Shown one piece after another: positions 53,016 to 62,570 of a stretch of DNA of 64,000 nucleotides; position 1 is the stretch's first letter; each line of letters begins with the position of its first letter. The notes under the pieces are model-generated. The model had not been told where the DNA came from. It saw nothing but the letters and a program-made list of their open reading frames with translations, and ran no database searches. Both the position numbers and the translations under genes were made by a program. Source of the DNA: Fretibacter sp964410285 (GTDB taxonomy: Bacteria; Pseudomonadota; Alphaproteobacteria; Caulobacterales; Maricaulaceae); assembly GCA_964410285.1 (NCBI GenBank), contig CAYPFR010000007.1, positions 1 through 64,000 of the forward strand, read 5' to 3'.

Positions 53016-53839
53016 TGCCAAACGCCCCGACACATCCGCCAAGTTTGAAACTCGTTCAAAGCGATAACCCGCAGCTAAAAGACGCGCCGGTGATATCTCT
53101 GAAGGATTTCAGCGCCTATTACGGCGAGAACTGTATTCTCTCAGATATTCACCTGAGTATTCCATCAAAGGGCGTGACATGCTTGATTGGGCCATCGGGC
53201 GCGGGGAAATCGACCTTGCTGCGTACGCTCAACCGGATTCATGAAAACGCGGGCGAGTCCCATTTCACCGGCGAGATCAACATACTCGGCCGCGATCTTG
53301 TGTCAGGGTTTCCCGACGTCACAGAGCTTCGCCGGCGGGTCGGCATGGTATTTCAAACGCCTTGCGTCTTCCCAATGTCTATTGCAGATAATGTGACCTT
53401 TGGCCTGCGCGGTACAAAGCTCAGCAAAGGCGAGCGGCGCGATATTGTCGCCAAAAGCCTAAAATCCGCCGCGCTTTGGGATGAGGTTTCTCGGCGGCTA
53501 GATCAATCGGCTATGTCGCTCTCCCTTGGGCAGCAGCAGCGCCTTTGCATTGCCCGCGCCCTCGCCATGTCGCCGGAGATTTTACTTCTGGATGAACCAA
53601 CCGCCTCTGTGGACCCGATTTCGGCGCGCGCCATAGAGGACTTGCTCACCAGCCTGTCAAAAGAGATAACCATCATTATGGTGACCCATAATATCGGACA
53701 AACCAAGCGGATTGCAGATCACGTCGCCTTTATATGTGATGGTCATATCGTCGAGTCTGGCGAGAAACACCGCATGTTTTCAAAACATAGCTCGGATAAA
53801 ACCCGGACCTATTTGACGGAAGAATTTTGCGACTGCTAG
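53015..53839 (+). CDS. pstB: Phosphate ABC ATPase PstB
   Basis: PstB (274 residues) powers the importer. Walker A is GPSGAGKST, the Q-loop is VFQTPCVFPMS, Walker B is ILLLDEPTASVDP and the H-loop is VTHNI. The signature reads LSLGQQQR rather than the common LSGGQQQR. No PhoU or PhoBR gene follows within the window. Confidence 0.95.
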   Translation: MPNAPTHPPSLKLVQSDNPQLKDAPVISLKDFSAYYGENCILSDIHLSIPSKGVTCLIGPSGAGKSTLLRTLNRIHENAGESHFTGEINILGRDLVSGFPDVTELRRRVGMVFQTPCVFPMSIADNVTFGLRGTKLSKGERRDIVAKSLKSAALWDEVSRRLDQSAMSLSLGQQQRLCIARALAMSPEILLLDEPTASVDPISARAIEDLLTSLSKEITIIMVTHNIGQTKRIADHVAFICDGHIVESGEKHRMFSKHSSDKTRTYLTEEFCDC

Positions 53840-53859
53840 GAATTCGGGCCTTAAATGCC

Positions 53860-54795
53860 TTAAAAATTACGTTCAAACGGCTCTGTATCGACAATAAAGT
53901 CTTCGGCGGCGGAGTCGATCTTAAAGGTCACCAAATCTGCACGCTCGGTTTTGGCAGCAAGACCTGTTTTACCAATGATGCGGCCAAAAATAGACTTTAC
54001 ATAATTCTCGCTTGGGCTTGCATTCCAATAACTCGGATTCAAACCAAATTTATGGCGCAAAGTCGCATTGGCGAGCATGGCTGCATTGCGCCGCCCGCTC
54101 GCCACGGTTGAGTATTCCGTTGTGACGGACACGCAAAAGGTCTGGTTATCCACGCGGTGGGGCATATTCATCGGCCATGTAATGGCTTGATCGGACTCAA
54201 GATCGAAAATACTGGCGTGATCATCAAAGGTCGTATCATACGGCAAATCGTCTTCGAGCAAATCCATCAAGGCGCGCTCATATCCGTCATCAGAGATAAA
54301 TTCCGGCGTGAGCGGATATAGATAGATACGTTTGCGGCCGCGAACATGCCACAAAATCGTTTCCGTTTTATCAAAGTGATAAGGCACTTTGGCGATAGGT
54401 GAGGAAATCAAAATACCGCCATTTGGATTAAAGGTTTTGCTCCCTGTTTGAATGGCCAAATCACCATACATGCAGTCCATGACCTTTTTATACTCCGGAT
54501 GCTGGTTCATCGCGCGCCGCAAGTTGATCCACACCCGACCAGATTTTGCGGCATTTAGTAAAACCTCACCGCCGCACTCCCGGAAGTCTCCCGTGCGGAG
54601 CCTATTGGGATAAAGCGCATGATTGGGATCACCCATGGTGCAAACATCCAGCATGTGAGACGGGTGCTTGTCCAAAAGCTTGATCAAGGCCTCATCTGTA
54701 AAGAGACCTGTTTCGTTCAAGTTATGTTTGAACGTCATGATTTCCTTTTGGAACTTCTGCGTGTTTTCATCTGTCCAATTCGTTATTATAGACAT
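53860..54795 (-). CDS. Cupin/JmjC-like protein of unknown substrate
   Basis: This 311-residue protein has a cupin-like metal site: H140 and D142 in PYHFDKTETILWH, and H203 in NMPHRVDN, spaced as in Fe(II)/2-oxoglutarate JmjC-type enzymes. The strand RGRKRIYLYP after the first motif is typical. No lead on the substrate (protein or small molecule). It lies alone between pstB and the lysozyme gene, convergent with pstB, 20 bases from its stop. Confidence 0.7.
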   Translation of the reverse strand: MSIITNWTDENTQKFQKEIMTFKHNLNETGLFTDEALIKLLDKHPSHMLDVCTMGDPNHALYPNRLRTGDFRECGGEVLLNAAKSGRVWINLRRAMNQHPEYKKVMDCMYGDLAIQTGSKTFNPNGGILISSPIAKVPYHFDKTETILWHVRGRKRIYLYPLTPEFISDDGYERALMDLLEDDLPYDTTFDDHASIFDLESDQAITWPMNMPHRVDNQTFCVSVTTEYSTVASGRRNAAMLANATLRHKFGLNPSYWNASPSENYVKSIFGRIIGKTGLAAKTERADLVTFKIDSAAEDFIVDTEPFERNF

Positions 54796-54876
54796 AAATG
54801 GCTCCGGGTTTCACACTCTATTTGATACAAAAAAAATCTTTAAATTTGGTATAATTGCGGCATCTGCCGCAGCAGC

Positions 54877-56346
54877 CTATCTTTTACTTTTGAAAATATA
54901 GTATACAGACCCTAAAAATAGCATGAGTCCGAAGATTGCGCCTATGCTGGCCGCAAACTCACCCCCCACACCGAAATTTGCGGCGTAGCCTGATAAAATC
55001 GCGCCTAGGCTGGCACCGCCCAAGATCATGCCCAAAATAAACATAAAACTGAGGGGCCCGCTTGAGGCCAAGGTTTGCGGCGCAGGGTCCATATACTCGT
55101 CCAATTGGCTGTCGCTGCCCATTTCAATAAAGCGGGAGGCGCTATCGCCTTGCGCTAGCTCTGCCTCGGGACTGCCGACAACTGTATCAGGCGCCGTATC
55201 TGGCACGGGGGCTTGTTCTAACCCTTGCGCTTGAATTTGGGTGTCCAGCGTTTCCGGGTCCCTCAGCTCAGGGTTTCTAGGAGGGAAACGCAGCACTTTT
55301 GACGCGGTTGTCTCTCCCGTTTCACCCGCTGGCCGCGCGCCGTCACCCTCGAGGCCGCCCGCCATCAGCGCGTCAAGGCGCCCGCTCACCTCTGCGGCGG
55401 CGGCCGCAATGGCAGAAGGGGATTTTGTTTCCATACGCATTGTGTCTTCCTCAAGATCAACTGCGTCAGTATAAAGTTCTGGACGGCTATCTGACGGGAC
55501 AATATCGCGGTTTGGATCAAAGGCTGCGTAGTCAATATCTGCGGCCTGAGCCCCATCAATGCTCGGCGGGTCGATATCCAAGGCAAAATCTTTGGTGTTT
55601 TCCACCAAAGGGTCATCAGCATAATCGCTTAGCCCGACCTCTCCCGGTTCGCCTTCGTCATACACCTCGCTTAGCATCAGCACGCTGCGCGCGTGATCCT
55701 CGCGGCGGCGCATCAAAGTAACCCCAGCGGGCGCCTCGGCGTCGGGATTGCGGCGGTCCTGCGCTTCATAAGGCACGGTTTGGGCAAAGCCATCTTCTTC
55801 ATAAATACGCTCGCCCGCATGGGTTTGCAGCGCCGCGACCTGCGCATCAGCCACAGCTTGAAGCTCCAAGCGGGGCGCGCGCAGAGGTAAGCCCTCGGGA
55901 CGCAAAAAAAGTATTTTTTCGGCGGTACGACGGCGCACAAGCGCATCCACCACATAGCTCTCGCCATTAATTTTGGCGCGCCGCCAGACATCAAATCCAT
56001 TTGCCGCATCCAGAACACGGCCATTATTTAGCGCGCGCAAAACATCGGATTCTTCAAATCTTTTCGGTCCAATATTGAATGCAAGAGAGACCAGCGCGTC
56101 AAACTGCCCCTGAGAGATCGGCGCAAAAACCTTATCATTGACCATTTCGATGTAAGGCGCGAGATCGGACCGCAGCACGTCTTCGGCTTTTGCCTTGCTC
56201 ATATGGACGGCCTTGCCGTTGAAGACGCGGTGGCCGTAGCCGACCACGCGCTGGCCAGAGGCCAATTCAACATCAACAGGCCGGAAGCCTTCATAAGACT
56301 TAATCAGCCGCAAACCGACATCGGAGAGTGTGTAATTGCCGCGCAT
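54877..56346 (-). CDS. GH24 lysozyme with membrane anchor
   Basis: This 489-residue protein starts with a T4-type lysozyme domain (about 1-150): catalytic E19 in LIKSYEGFRPV, VVGYGHRV, and SQGQFDALVSLAFNIG. A long acidic, Pro-rich linker (about 160-430) leads to two hydrophobic C-terminal helices (SFMFILGMILGGASLGAIL and SIGAIFGLMLFLGSVYYIF). No signal peptide is visible, so the N-terminal lysozyme may stay cytoplasmic or be exported by the membrane tail. Such anchored endolysin-like proteins occur in alphaproteobacteria; prophage origin is possible but no phage genes are near. Confidence 0.82.
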   Translation of the reverse strand: MRGNYTLSDVGLRLIKSYEGFRPVDVELASGQRVVGYGHRVFNGKAVHMSKAKAEDVLRSDLAPYIEMVNDKVFAPISQGQFDALVSLAFNIGPKRFEESDVLRALNNGRVLDAANGFDVWRRAKINGESYVVDALVRRRTAEKILFLRPEGLPLRAPRLELQAVADAQVAALQTHAGERIYEEDGFAQTVPYEAQDRRNPDAEAPAGVTLMRRREDHARSVLMLSEVYDEGEPGEVGLSDYADDPLVENTKDFALDIDPPSIDGAQAADIDYAAFDPNRDIVPSDSRPELYTDAVDLEEDTMRMETKSPSAIAAAAAEVSGRLDALMAGGLEGDGARPAGETGETTASKVLRFPPRNPELRDPETLDTQIQAQGLEQAPVPDTAPDTVVGSPEAELAQGDSASRFIEMGSDSQLDEYMDPAPQTLASSGPLSFMFILGMILGGASLGAILSGYAANFGVGGEFAASIGAIFGLMLFLGSVYYIFKSKR

Positions 56347-56494
56347 AAACGTTCCAAATCAGGACAAAGTAAGAGTCGTGAGCTCGGCGTTGCAATTTAC
56401 GGACCCAAATCGGGGAGAACTCTCCTGTTGAGCGAAAAATCAGGACGAGGATATGGGCCCAATATTCTGGGCGTAGAGGCGGCAGGCGGCCTTT

Positions 56495-57961
56495 TTATAG
56501 CAAAATAAGCGCCGCAAAGCCTAAAAAGGCGAAAAAGCCGATCACATCGGTGACTGTCGTCACAAAGACGGAAGACGCAACCGCCGGGTCAGCGCCGTAG
56601 CGCTTGAGACCAAGCGGCACGAGGATGCCCGCAAGTCCAGCGAAAAGATGATTAATAATCATGGCAACAAAGGCTACGCCCGCAAGCTTTTCATCTGCGA
56701 ACCAGACATAGGTGATCAGGGCCAGAGCGGCAGCAAAAATCACGCCGATTATCAACGCTGCAACGGCCTCTCGGCGCACCGCACGCCACGCCGTTTTGCG
56801 GGTTAAGTCCCGTTCCGACAGCGCGCGGACCGCGACGGTCAGCGCCTGCGTGCCTGCATTTCCGCCCATAGAGGCCACGATAGGCATGAGCACAGCCAGC
56901 GCCACAATCTGATTAATCGCATAGTCAAATTGCGCAATCACAAAGGAAGCCAATATCGCCGTTAGCAAATTTACGAACAGCCACGGGCCGCGCGCTTTGA
57001 CAATCGAAAACGCCGTATCCGTAAGGCCCGCATCGGAAACGCCGGCAAGGGCGAGAAAATCTTCCGTATTCTCCGTTTGCACAATCGTAAGAATGTCATC
57101 GACTGTCATCATCCCGCAAAGCCGGCCACTGTCATCAATAACAGGTGCCGAGATCAGATTATATTTCTGAAATAAATAGGCCGCATCCTCTTGGTCCATA
57201 TCCTGCGCAATCAACGTCAGCTTTGGTTCCATAAGGCTGGAGAGAGATTGCTCCCGGGGGGCGCGCATAAGCTTTGACAAGCTAATAAACCCAACTGGCT
57301 TAAAGGCTGCGTTGACAACATAGATGTTGAAAAATAAATCGGGCAAAGCCTGTCCCGTCTCGCGCATATGATCAATCGTATCTCCAACGCTCCAGAACGC
57401 AGGCGCGGCGACAAATTCGCGCTGCATGAGGCGGCCAATAGTCTCGTCTCCAAAGGCCAGAGATGCTTCCAACATCGCCCGGTCCGCCTTGCCAAGTTCA
57501 TCAAAGACGGCCTCGCGCTGAACTGCGTCCATTTCCTCAATGATCTGCGTGGCTTCGTCATTATCAAGCGCGCTGACCGCCTGCGCGATCTGGCGGGTTT
57601 CCATGAGCGGCAAGATATCTTCCACCACCTCATCTTCCAGCTCCGCCAACACTTCTGGCGTAATGAGCTGCGGCGCGCTGGAGACCACTGCCGCGCGCTC
57701 CTCATCGGAAAGCTGCTCCATCTGGTCGGAGAAATCAGCAGGATGCATTTCAGAAAGAGCTTGTACGTCGGCGGCCGCTTCGCGCGCCATCGCGTCATCT
57801 TCTAGCACTTTAAGATAATGCTCCATGAGTTCGGAGTTTTGAATTTCGATCTCGGCCAAAGCGGCGGCCTCTGACAGATTTGCCATCTCGATTTCAAGGC
57901 CTGAGGGCGAGGATAAGCTCGGCGGCTTTGGCGCAGGGGGCCGTGATGTTTTCTCATTCAT
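56495..57961 (-). CDS. mgtE: Magnesium transporter MgtE
   Basis: MgtE (488 residues) is a Mg2+-gated Mg2+ channel. The N-terminal helical MgtE_N domain, a CBS pair (SVGDTIDHMRETG and LISAPVIDDSGRLCGMMTVDD) and the five-helix pore beginning RGPWLFVNLLTAI with MPIVASMGGNAGTQAL are in order. It is divergent from the acyl-CoA carboxylase genes. Confidence 0.95.
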   Translation of the reverse strand: MNEKTSRPPAPKPPSLSSPSGLEIEMANLSEAAALAEIEIQNSELMEHYLKVLEDDAMAREAAADVQALSEMHPADFSDQMEQLSDEERAAVVSSAPQLITPEVLAELEDEVVEDILPLMETRQIAQAVSALDNDEATQIIEEMDAVQREAVFDELGKADRAMLEASLAFGDETIGRLMQREFVAAPAFWSVGDTIDHMRETGQALPDLFFNIYVVNAAFKPVGFISLSKLMRAPREQSLSSLMEPKLTLIAQDMDQEDAAYLFQKYNLISAPVIDDSGRLCGMMTVDDILTIVQTENTEDFLALAGVSDAGLTDTAFSIVKARGPWLFVNLLTAILASFVIAQFDYAINQIVALAVLMPIVASMGGNAGTQALTVAVRALSERDLTRKTAWRAVRREAVAALIIGVIFAAALALITYVWFADEKLAGVAFVAMIINHLFAGLAGILVPLGLKRYGADPAVASSVFVTTVTDVIGFFAFLGFAALILL

Positions 57962-58109
57962 AACGCCCTCCTCTTCGCCGCGCGATTTGAAGCCATAGCC
58001 CCAGCCTTCCCTTAAAGGGTAAGCTGGTGCGGGCGCAATACTCTGTTTTGAGTTTGACTCGATTTCCAGGGAAATGCATCATGAAAATGCCCATCATGCT
58101 GGAGTCGCC

Positions 58110-59732
58110 ATGCCCGTTTTCACGTCAAAAATTTCAACTCATACGGACAAATTTGCAAAAAACCGCAAAGACATGTTGGCAATGGTTGAGCAGCTTCGCA
58201 GTCTTGAGGCACGGGCCGAGGCCGAGTCCAATAAACGCCTTCCCGTGTTCAAAAAGCGCGGGCAGCTCTCCCCGCGTCAGCGCGTCAGGCGATTGCTTGA
58301 CCCCGGCTTGCCCTTTCTTTCGCTCTTTACGATGGCCAATTATCTGGTGGAGGATAAAAACCCCGAAACCTCGGTGCCGGGCGGCAGCAATATATTGGGC
58401 ATTGGCTTTGTCTCTGGCGTGCGCTGCATGATATGGGCGGATGATAGCGGAATCCGAGCCGGCGCGGCCACCACAGGCGGCTGGCAGTCCCTAGAAGTCG
58501 TACAGGAAATCGCAATTAAACAAAAACTACCGCTCATTCATTTGGTCGAATCTGCGGGCGCGAACCTTGTGGATTACGAAGTCGAGCTTTGGGCTAATGG
58601 CGGCAAGCTTTTTCGCAATTTAGCCCGCATGAGCGCGGCTGGCATCCCCACGCTTGTGGTTTTACACGGCGCGTCAACGGCGGGCGGGGCCTATATGCCC
58701 GGCATGTCCGATTACGTCATTGGCGTGAAAGAGAACGGCATGGCGGCGCTCGCGGGGGCGGCCCTCGTGAAGGCCGCAACCGGAGAGGTCGCCAATGACA
58801 GAGAGCTTGGCGGCACGGAGATGCATGCTGCCGTCTCGGGCCTCGTGGAATATCTGGCCGATGATGATGCTCATGCCCTGTCTATGGCGCGCGATGTGAT
58901 CGGGCGGCTAGCGTGGAACCGGCGCGCGCAGCCAACGCCGTCAAAGCCTTATGCTTTGCCCAAATATAGCACAGATGAGCTGGCGGGGGTTGTCCCGTGC
59001 GACTATACCGTGCCCTATGATGTGCGCGAAGTGATCGCCCGCCTCGTTGACGGATCTGATTTTGAAGATTTTAAACCCCGCTTTGGTATCTCGACTGTCT
59101 GCGTACAGGCCCAAGTTATGGGCCGCCCCGTTGCCATCATTGGCAATAATGGCCCGATTGATCCGGCGGGCGCAAATAAGGCCGCGCAGTTCCTCCAGCT
59201 CTGCGAGAGCGCAGATATTCCGCTCGTCTTTTTGCACAACACCACAGGCTATATGGTCGGCACGCAATATGAACAGGCTGGCATGATCAAACATGGCTCC
59301 AAAATGATCCAAGCGATCTCGACCATCACCGTGCCTAAAATTTCCTTTTATATTGGCGCAAGCTTCGGGGCCGGAAATTACGGCATGGCAGGTTATGCTT
59401 ATGAACCGGATTTCCTTTTTAGCTGGGTCAATGCCCGCACAGGCGTCATGGCCGGGGCCAGCGCCGCCAAGACCATGCGTATGGTGGCCGAAGTGCGCGC
59501 CGCCCGCAAAGGCGAAACCGTGGATGAAAAAGCCGCGCAAAAGCAAGAAGATTTTATCACCGAATTATTCACAAAACAGGAAAGCGCCTTTTATACCTCT
59601 GGCCGATGTCTTGATCACGGCGTGATCGACCCGCGCGATACGCGCAAGGTTCTAGGTTTTGCGCTTGGCACCATTGCCGAAGCCCGCGCCCGTGAGCTGC
59701 GTCCCAATAGCTTTGGCGTCGCGAGGCAGTAA
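58110..59732 (+). CDS. mccB: Methylcrotonyl-CoA carboxylase beta (carboxyltransferase) subunit
   Basis: This subunit (540 residues from ATG 58110) transfers carboxyl from biotin to 3-methylcrotonyl-CoA. The crotonase-fold carboxyltransferase halves include GIRAGAATTGGWQSLEV, VESAGANL, GASTAGGAYMPGMSDYVIG, NNGPIDPAGANKAAQFLQLC and FYIGASFGAGNYGMAGYAY. ATG 58110 has GGAG five bases upstream; ATG 58074 would add 12 residues with little support. Geranyl-CoA carboxylase (AtuC) is similar; the isovaleryl-CoA dehydrogenase in the window favours MCC. Confidence 0.9.
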   Translation: MPVFTSKISTHTDKFAKNRKDMLAMVEQLRSLEARAEAESNKRLPVFKKRGQLSPRQRVRRLLDPGLPFLSLFTMANYLVEDKNPETSVPGGSNILGIGFVSGVRCMIWADDSGIRAGAATTGGWQSLEVVQEIAIKQKLPLIHLVESAGANLVDYEVELWANGGKLFRNLARMSAAGIPTLVVLHGASTAGGAYMPGMSDYVIGVKENGMAALAGAALVKAATGEVANDRELGGTEMHAAVSGLVEYLADDDAHALSMARDVIGRLAWNRRAQPTPSKPYALPKYSTDELAGVVPCDYTVPYDVREVIARLVDGSDFEDFKPRFGISTVCVQAQVMGRPVAIIGNNGPIDPAGANKAAQFLQLCESADIPLVFLHNTTGYMVGTQYEQAGMIKHGSKMIQAISTITVPKISFYIGASFGAGNYGMAGYAYEPDFLFSWVNARTGVMAGASAAKTMRMVAEVRAARKGETVDEKAAQKQEDFITELFTKQESAFYTSGRCLDHGVIDPRDTRKVLGFALGTIAEARARELRPNSFGVARQ

Positions 59733-60538
59733 TGGGGTTTCCTAAAACACAATTCATCAAGATCGAGGCAAATGCGGATAAAGACTGGCTGACGCTATGG
59801 TTTAACCAGCCCGAGCGGCGAAATCCGCTGACGGCGGGGGCAACAGCGGAGCTTATGACGATATTTGAGCGTCTGCAAAAAGATCGCAGCGTGCGCGGAG
59901 TTACCTTACGCGGTCGGGGCGGAATATTTTGCGCAGGCGGCGATCTTTCGGCCTTTAAAGAGGACTTACAAGCGCAGGACAGCGCCGCCGAAATTATGAC
60001 ACTCTCGCGCAATATGGCGAAGATTCTGGATGGCTTTAACAGCCTGCCGCAAGTCACCCTTGCCTATGTGGAAGGCGCAGCGGTCGCCGGCGGCTTTGGG
60101 TTGATGTGCTGCGCGGATGTGGTGATCTGCGCCGCTGACACCAAATTTTCTATGAGCGAAACTATGATCGGTCTCTCTCCTGCTCAGATCGCGCCCTATG
60201 TGATCCAGCGCCTTGGTTATGCGCCGGCGCGCAGGCTGATGCTCACGGCTGAACGGTTTTCGGGCAAAGACGCGCAGCTCATGGGCCTTGCGGATTTCTC
60301 GGGCGAGGATACGGCCACGCTGGACGTCTATGAACAAAAAATCAGAGGCCTAGTGCTGCGCTGCGCGCCTGGGGCTGTAGCCGATACAAAGTCGCTCTTA
60401 GTGTCTTTGCCCCATCTGAGCCGAGGCGCCGCCATAGAAGCAGCCGCAGAAAACTTCACACATCGCCTGTTGTCGGCGGAAGCCAAAGACGGCATCTCAA
60501 GCTTTTTTGAAAAACGAAAACCGAGCTGGGCCAAGTAA
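59732..60538 (+). CDS. Enoyl-CoA hydratase (probable 3-methylglutaconyl-CoA hydratase)
   Basis: This 268-residue crotonase has the oxyanion-hole segments GRGGIFCAGGDLSAF and VEGAAVAGGFGLMCCADVVI. Its gene sits between the carboxylase subunits, overlapping the beta-subunit stop (TAATG). Position makes 3-methylglutaconyl-CoA, the carboxylase product, the likely substrate, giving HMG-CoA. The HMG-CoA lyase that follows is not in the window. Confidence 0.87.
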   Translation: MGFPKTQFIKIEANADKDWLTLWFNQPERRNPLTAGATAELMTIFERLQKDRSVRGVTLRGRGGIFCAGGDLSAFKEDLQAQDSAAEIMTLSRNMAKILDGFNSLPQVTLAYVEGAAVAGGFGLMCCADVVICAADTKFSMSETMIGLSPAQIAPYVIQRLGYAPARRLMLTAERFSGKDAQLMGLADFSGEDTATLDVYEQKIRGLVLRCAPGAVADTKSLLVSLPHLSRGAAIEAAAENFTHRLLSAEAKDGISSFFEKRKPSWAK

Positions 60539-60571
60539 TGCAGGGAATGACGAACCAACAGGACCAATATC

Positions 60572-62557
60572 ATGGCGAAAATTAGAACCTGCCTTATCGC
60601 CAATCGCGGCGAAATCGCCATTCGGATCATGGAAAGTTGCCGAGATATGGGAATAGCCACGGTCGCCGTTTTCTCGGACGTAGACGCCGATGCGCCGCAT
60701 GTAAAACAAGCAGATATGTCCGTAAACATCGGCCCGCCCCCGCCCACAGAGAGCTATCTTCAAATCGCGCGCATTATTAAAGCTGCCAAAGACACCCGCG
60801 CAGATGCCATTCATCCTGGCTATGGGTTTTTATCTGAAAACGCGGCTTTTGCGCAGGCCTGTCATGATAATGATATCATCTTCATTGGCCCGCCTATCGG
60901 AGCGATTGAAGTTATGGGCGATAAGGCCAAATCCAAACGCGCCATGATTAAAGCTGGCGTGCCCTGTATTCCCGGCTATCAAGGGGAAGAGCAATCTGAT
61001 GCGCGCTTAATCAAAGAGTCTAAAAATATTGGATTCCCCTTAATGGTAAAGGCGGCCGCGGGCGGGGGCGGGCGCGGCATGCGCTTTGTGCACAGCGTTA
61101 AAGCATTGCCGGGTGCCATCAAAGCGGCTCGCTCTGAGGCGGTTAATGCATTTGGCTCTGATGAGCTGATAATCGAACGCGCCGTAACCGACGCCCGCCA
61201 TGTCGAAATACAGATTTTTGCAGATAGTCATGGCAATATCATTCACCTCGGAGAACGAGACTGTTCCGTGCAGCGGCGCAACCAAAAAGTCATAGAGGAA
61301 AGCCCCTGCCCTGTTATGACTGAGGCTCTGCGCGCGGCCATGGGGAAGGCCGCTGTGGAGGCCGCGCGCGCCGTGAAATATGTCGGCGCCGGAACGGTGG
61401 AGTTTTTACTTGGCGCCAAGCAAGAGTTTTTCTTTCTTGAAATGAATACCCGCCTGCAAGTCGAGCATCCCGTTACGGAAATGGTTTACGGCGTTGATCT
61501 GGTCGCCGAGCAAATCAAGGCCGCACAGGGCGATAGGCTCAATATGACCCAAGCGGATGTGCAGCGCAGCGGCCACGCCATAGAAGTACGTCTATACGCC
61601 GAAGACCCGGCCAATGAGTTTTTGCCCAGTACGGGCCCGATCACGCTGTGGCAGGCCCCTTTAGGCGTGCGCGTGGATAGCGGCATTGAGACCGGCGGAG
61701 AGGTGTCGCCGTTTTACGACAGCATGGTTGCCAAAATTGTCGCCCATGGCAGCACCCGCGCCGATGCGCTGACGCGCTTGCAAACTGCCCTATCGCAAAC
61801 AGCGCTGATTGGCCCGCGCAATAATCGTGATTTTTTAATTGATGCCCTCTCTCAAGAGGCGTTCGCGCGCGGGGAAGCCACCACGGCCTTTATCGCGCAG
61901 ACTTATGGGGAAACTGGCTATAGCGCGCCGCCCCTAAATGATCTGGACATCATCCGCGGCGCCGCCGTCGATTATCTTTTGGCGCAGGAAAAAGCGCAAG
62001 GCGCAGCGCTTTCGATTTCCGATGAGTTGATGGGATGGGGCAGTATGGGGGCGCTGAAATCTGTCTTTATCTATGAGGCAGGGGAGACGGCCTACGCCGC
62101 CGAATTTACCTCCAGCGCAGACGGGCTGCGCGTCGCGCTAAACTCAGAGATTTATCAGGTCAGCGCGGCGCGGCTATCAGCCAGTGAGGTTGAGATCAGT
62201 GTTAACCGTGAGAAAACCCGCTTTATATACGCCGTAAATGGCCGTCAGCTCAGCCTTGTCGGTCCTGCCAAAAGCTATCAACTTACCAATATAGCAGGCG
62301 GGCAGCCCAGCGGGGCAGAGGACGGCGGCGGCGGAACCGTACGCGCGCCCATGCACGGCTTATTGCTCAAGGTCCTCGTAAGCGCCGGGCAAAACGTCAC
62401 CAAGGGCGATAAAATTGCCGTGCTGGAAGCCATGAAAATGCAGCACGAAATCCTCGCGCAGATCAGCGGTATCGTATCAGAGGTCAGCGGCAAAGCCGGC
62501 GCGCAAATTGCGGCGGATGATTTGATTATGGAAATCACGGAGGCGCAGGAAAGCTAA
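60572..62557 (+). CDS. mccA: Methylcrotonyl-CoA carboxylase alpha (biotin carboxylase) subunit
   Basis: This 661-residue protein joins a biotin carboxylase and a biotinyl carrier. It begins CLIANRGEIAIRIMES, has ATP-grasp KAAAGGGGRGMR and EMNTRLQVEHPVTEMV, and ends with the carrier motif VLEAMKMQHE, in which K622 carries biotin. The gap from the hydratase is 33 bases. Geranyl-CoA carboxylase alpha is the close alternative. Confidence 0.92.
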   Translation: MAKIRTCLIANRGEIAIRIMESCRDMGIATVAVFSDVDADAPHVKQADMSVNIGPPPPTESYLQIARIIKAAKDTRADAIHPGYGFLSENAAFAQACHDNDIIFIGPPIGAIEVMGDKAKSKRAMIKAGVPCIPGYQGEEQSDARLIKESKNIGFPLMVKAAAGGGGRGMRFVHSVKALPGAIKAARSEAVNAFGSDELIIERAVTDARHVEIQIFADSHGNIIHLGERDCSVQRRNQKVIEESPCPVMTEALRAAMGKAAVEAARAVKYVGAGTVEFLLGAKQEFFFLEMNTRLQVEHPVTEMVYGVDLVAEQIKAAQGDRLNMTQADVQRSGHAIEVRLYAEDPANEFLPSTGPITLWQAPLGVRVDSGIETGGEVSPFYDSMVAKIVAHGSTRADALTRLQTALSQTALIGPRNNRDFLIDALSQEAFARGEATTAFIAQTYGETGYSAPPLNDLDIIRGAAVDYLLAQEKAQGAALSISDELMGWGSMGALKSVFIYEAGETAYAAEFTSSADGLRVALNSEIYQVSAARLSASEVEISVNREKTRFIYAVNGRQLSLVGPAKSYQLTNIAGGQPSGAEDGGGGTVRAPMHGLLLKVLVSAGQNVTKGDKIAVLEAMKMQHEILAQISGIVSEVSGKAGAQIAADDLIMEITEAQES

Positions 62558-62570
62558 CCGCCCCTTAAGG

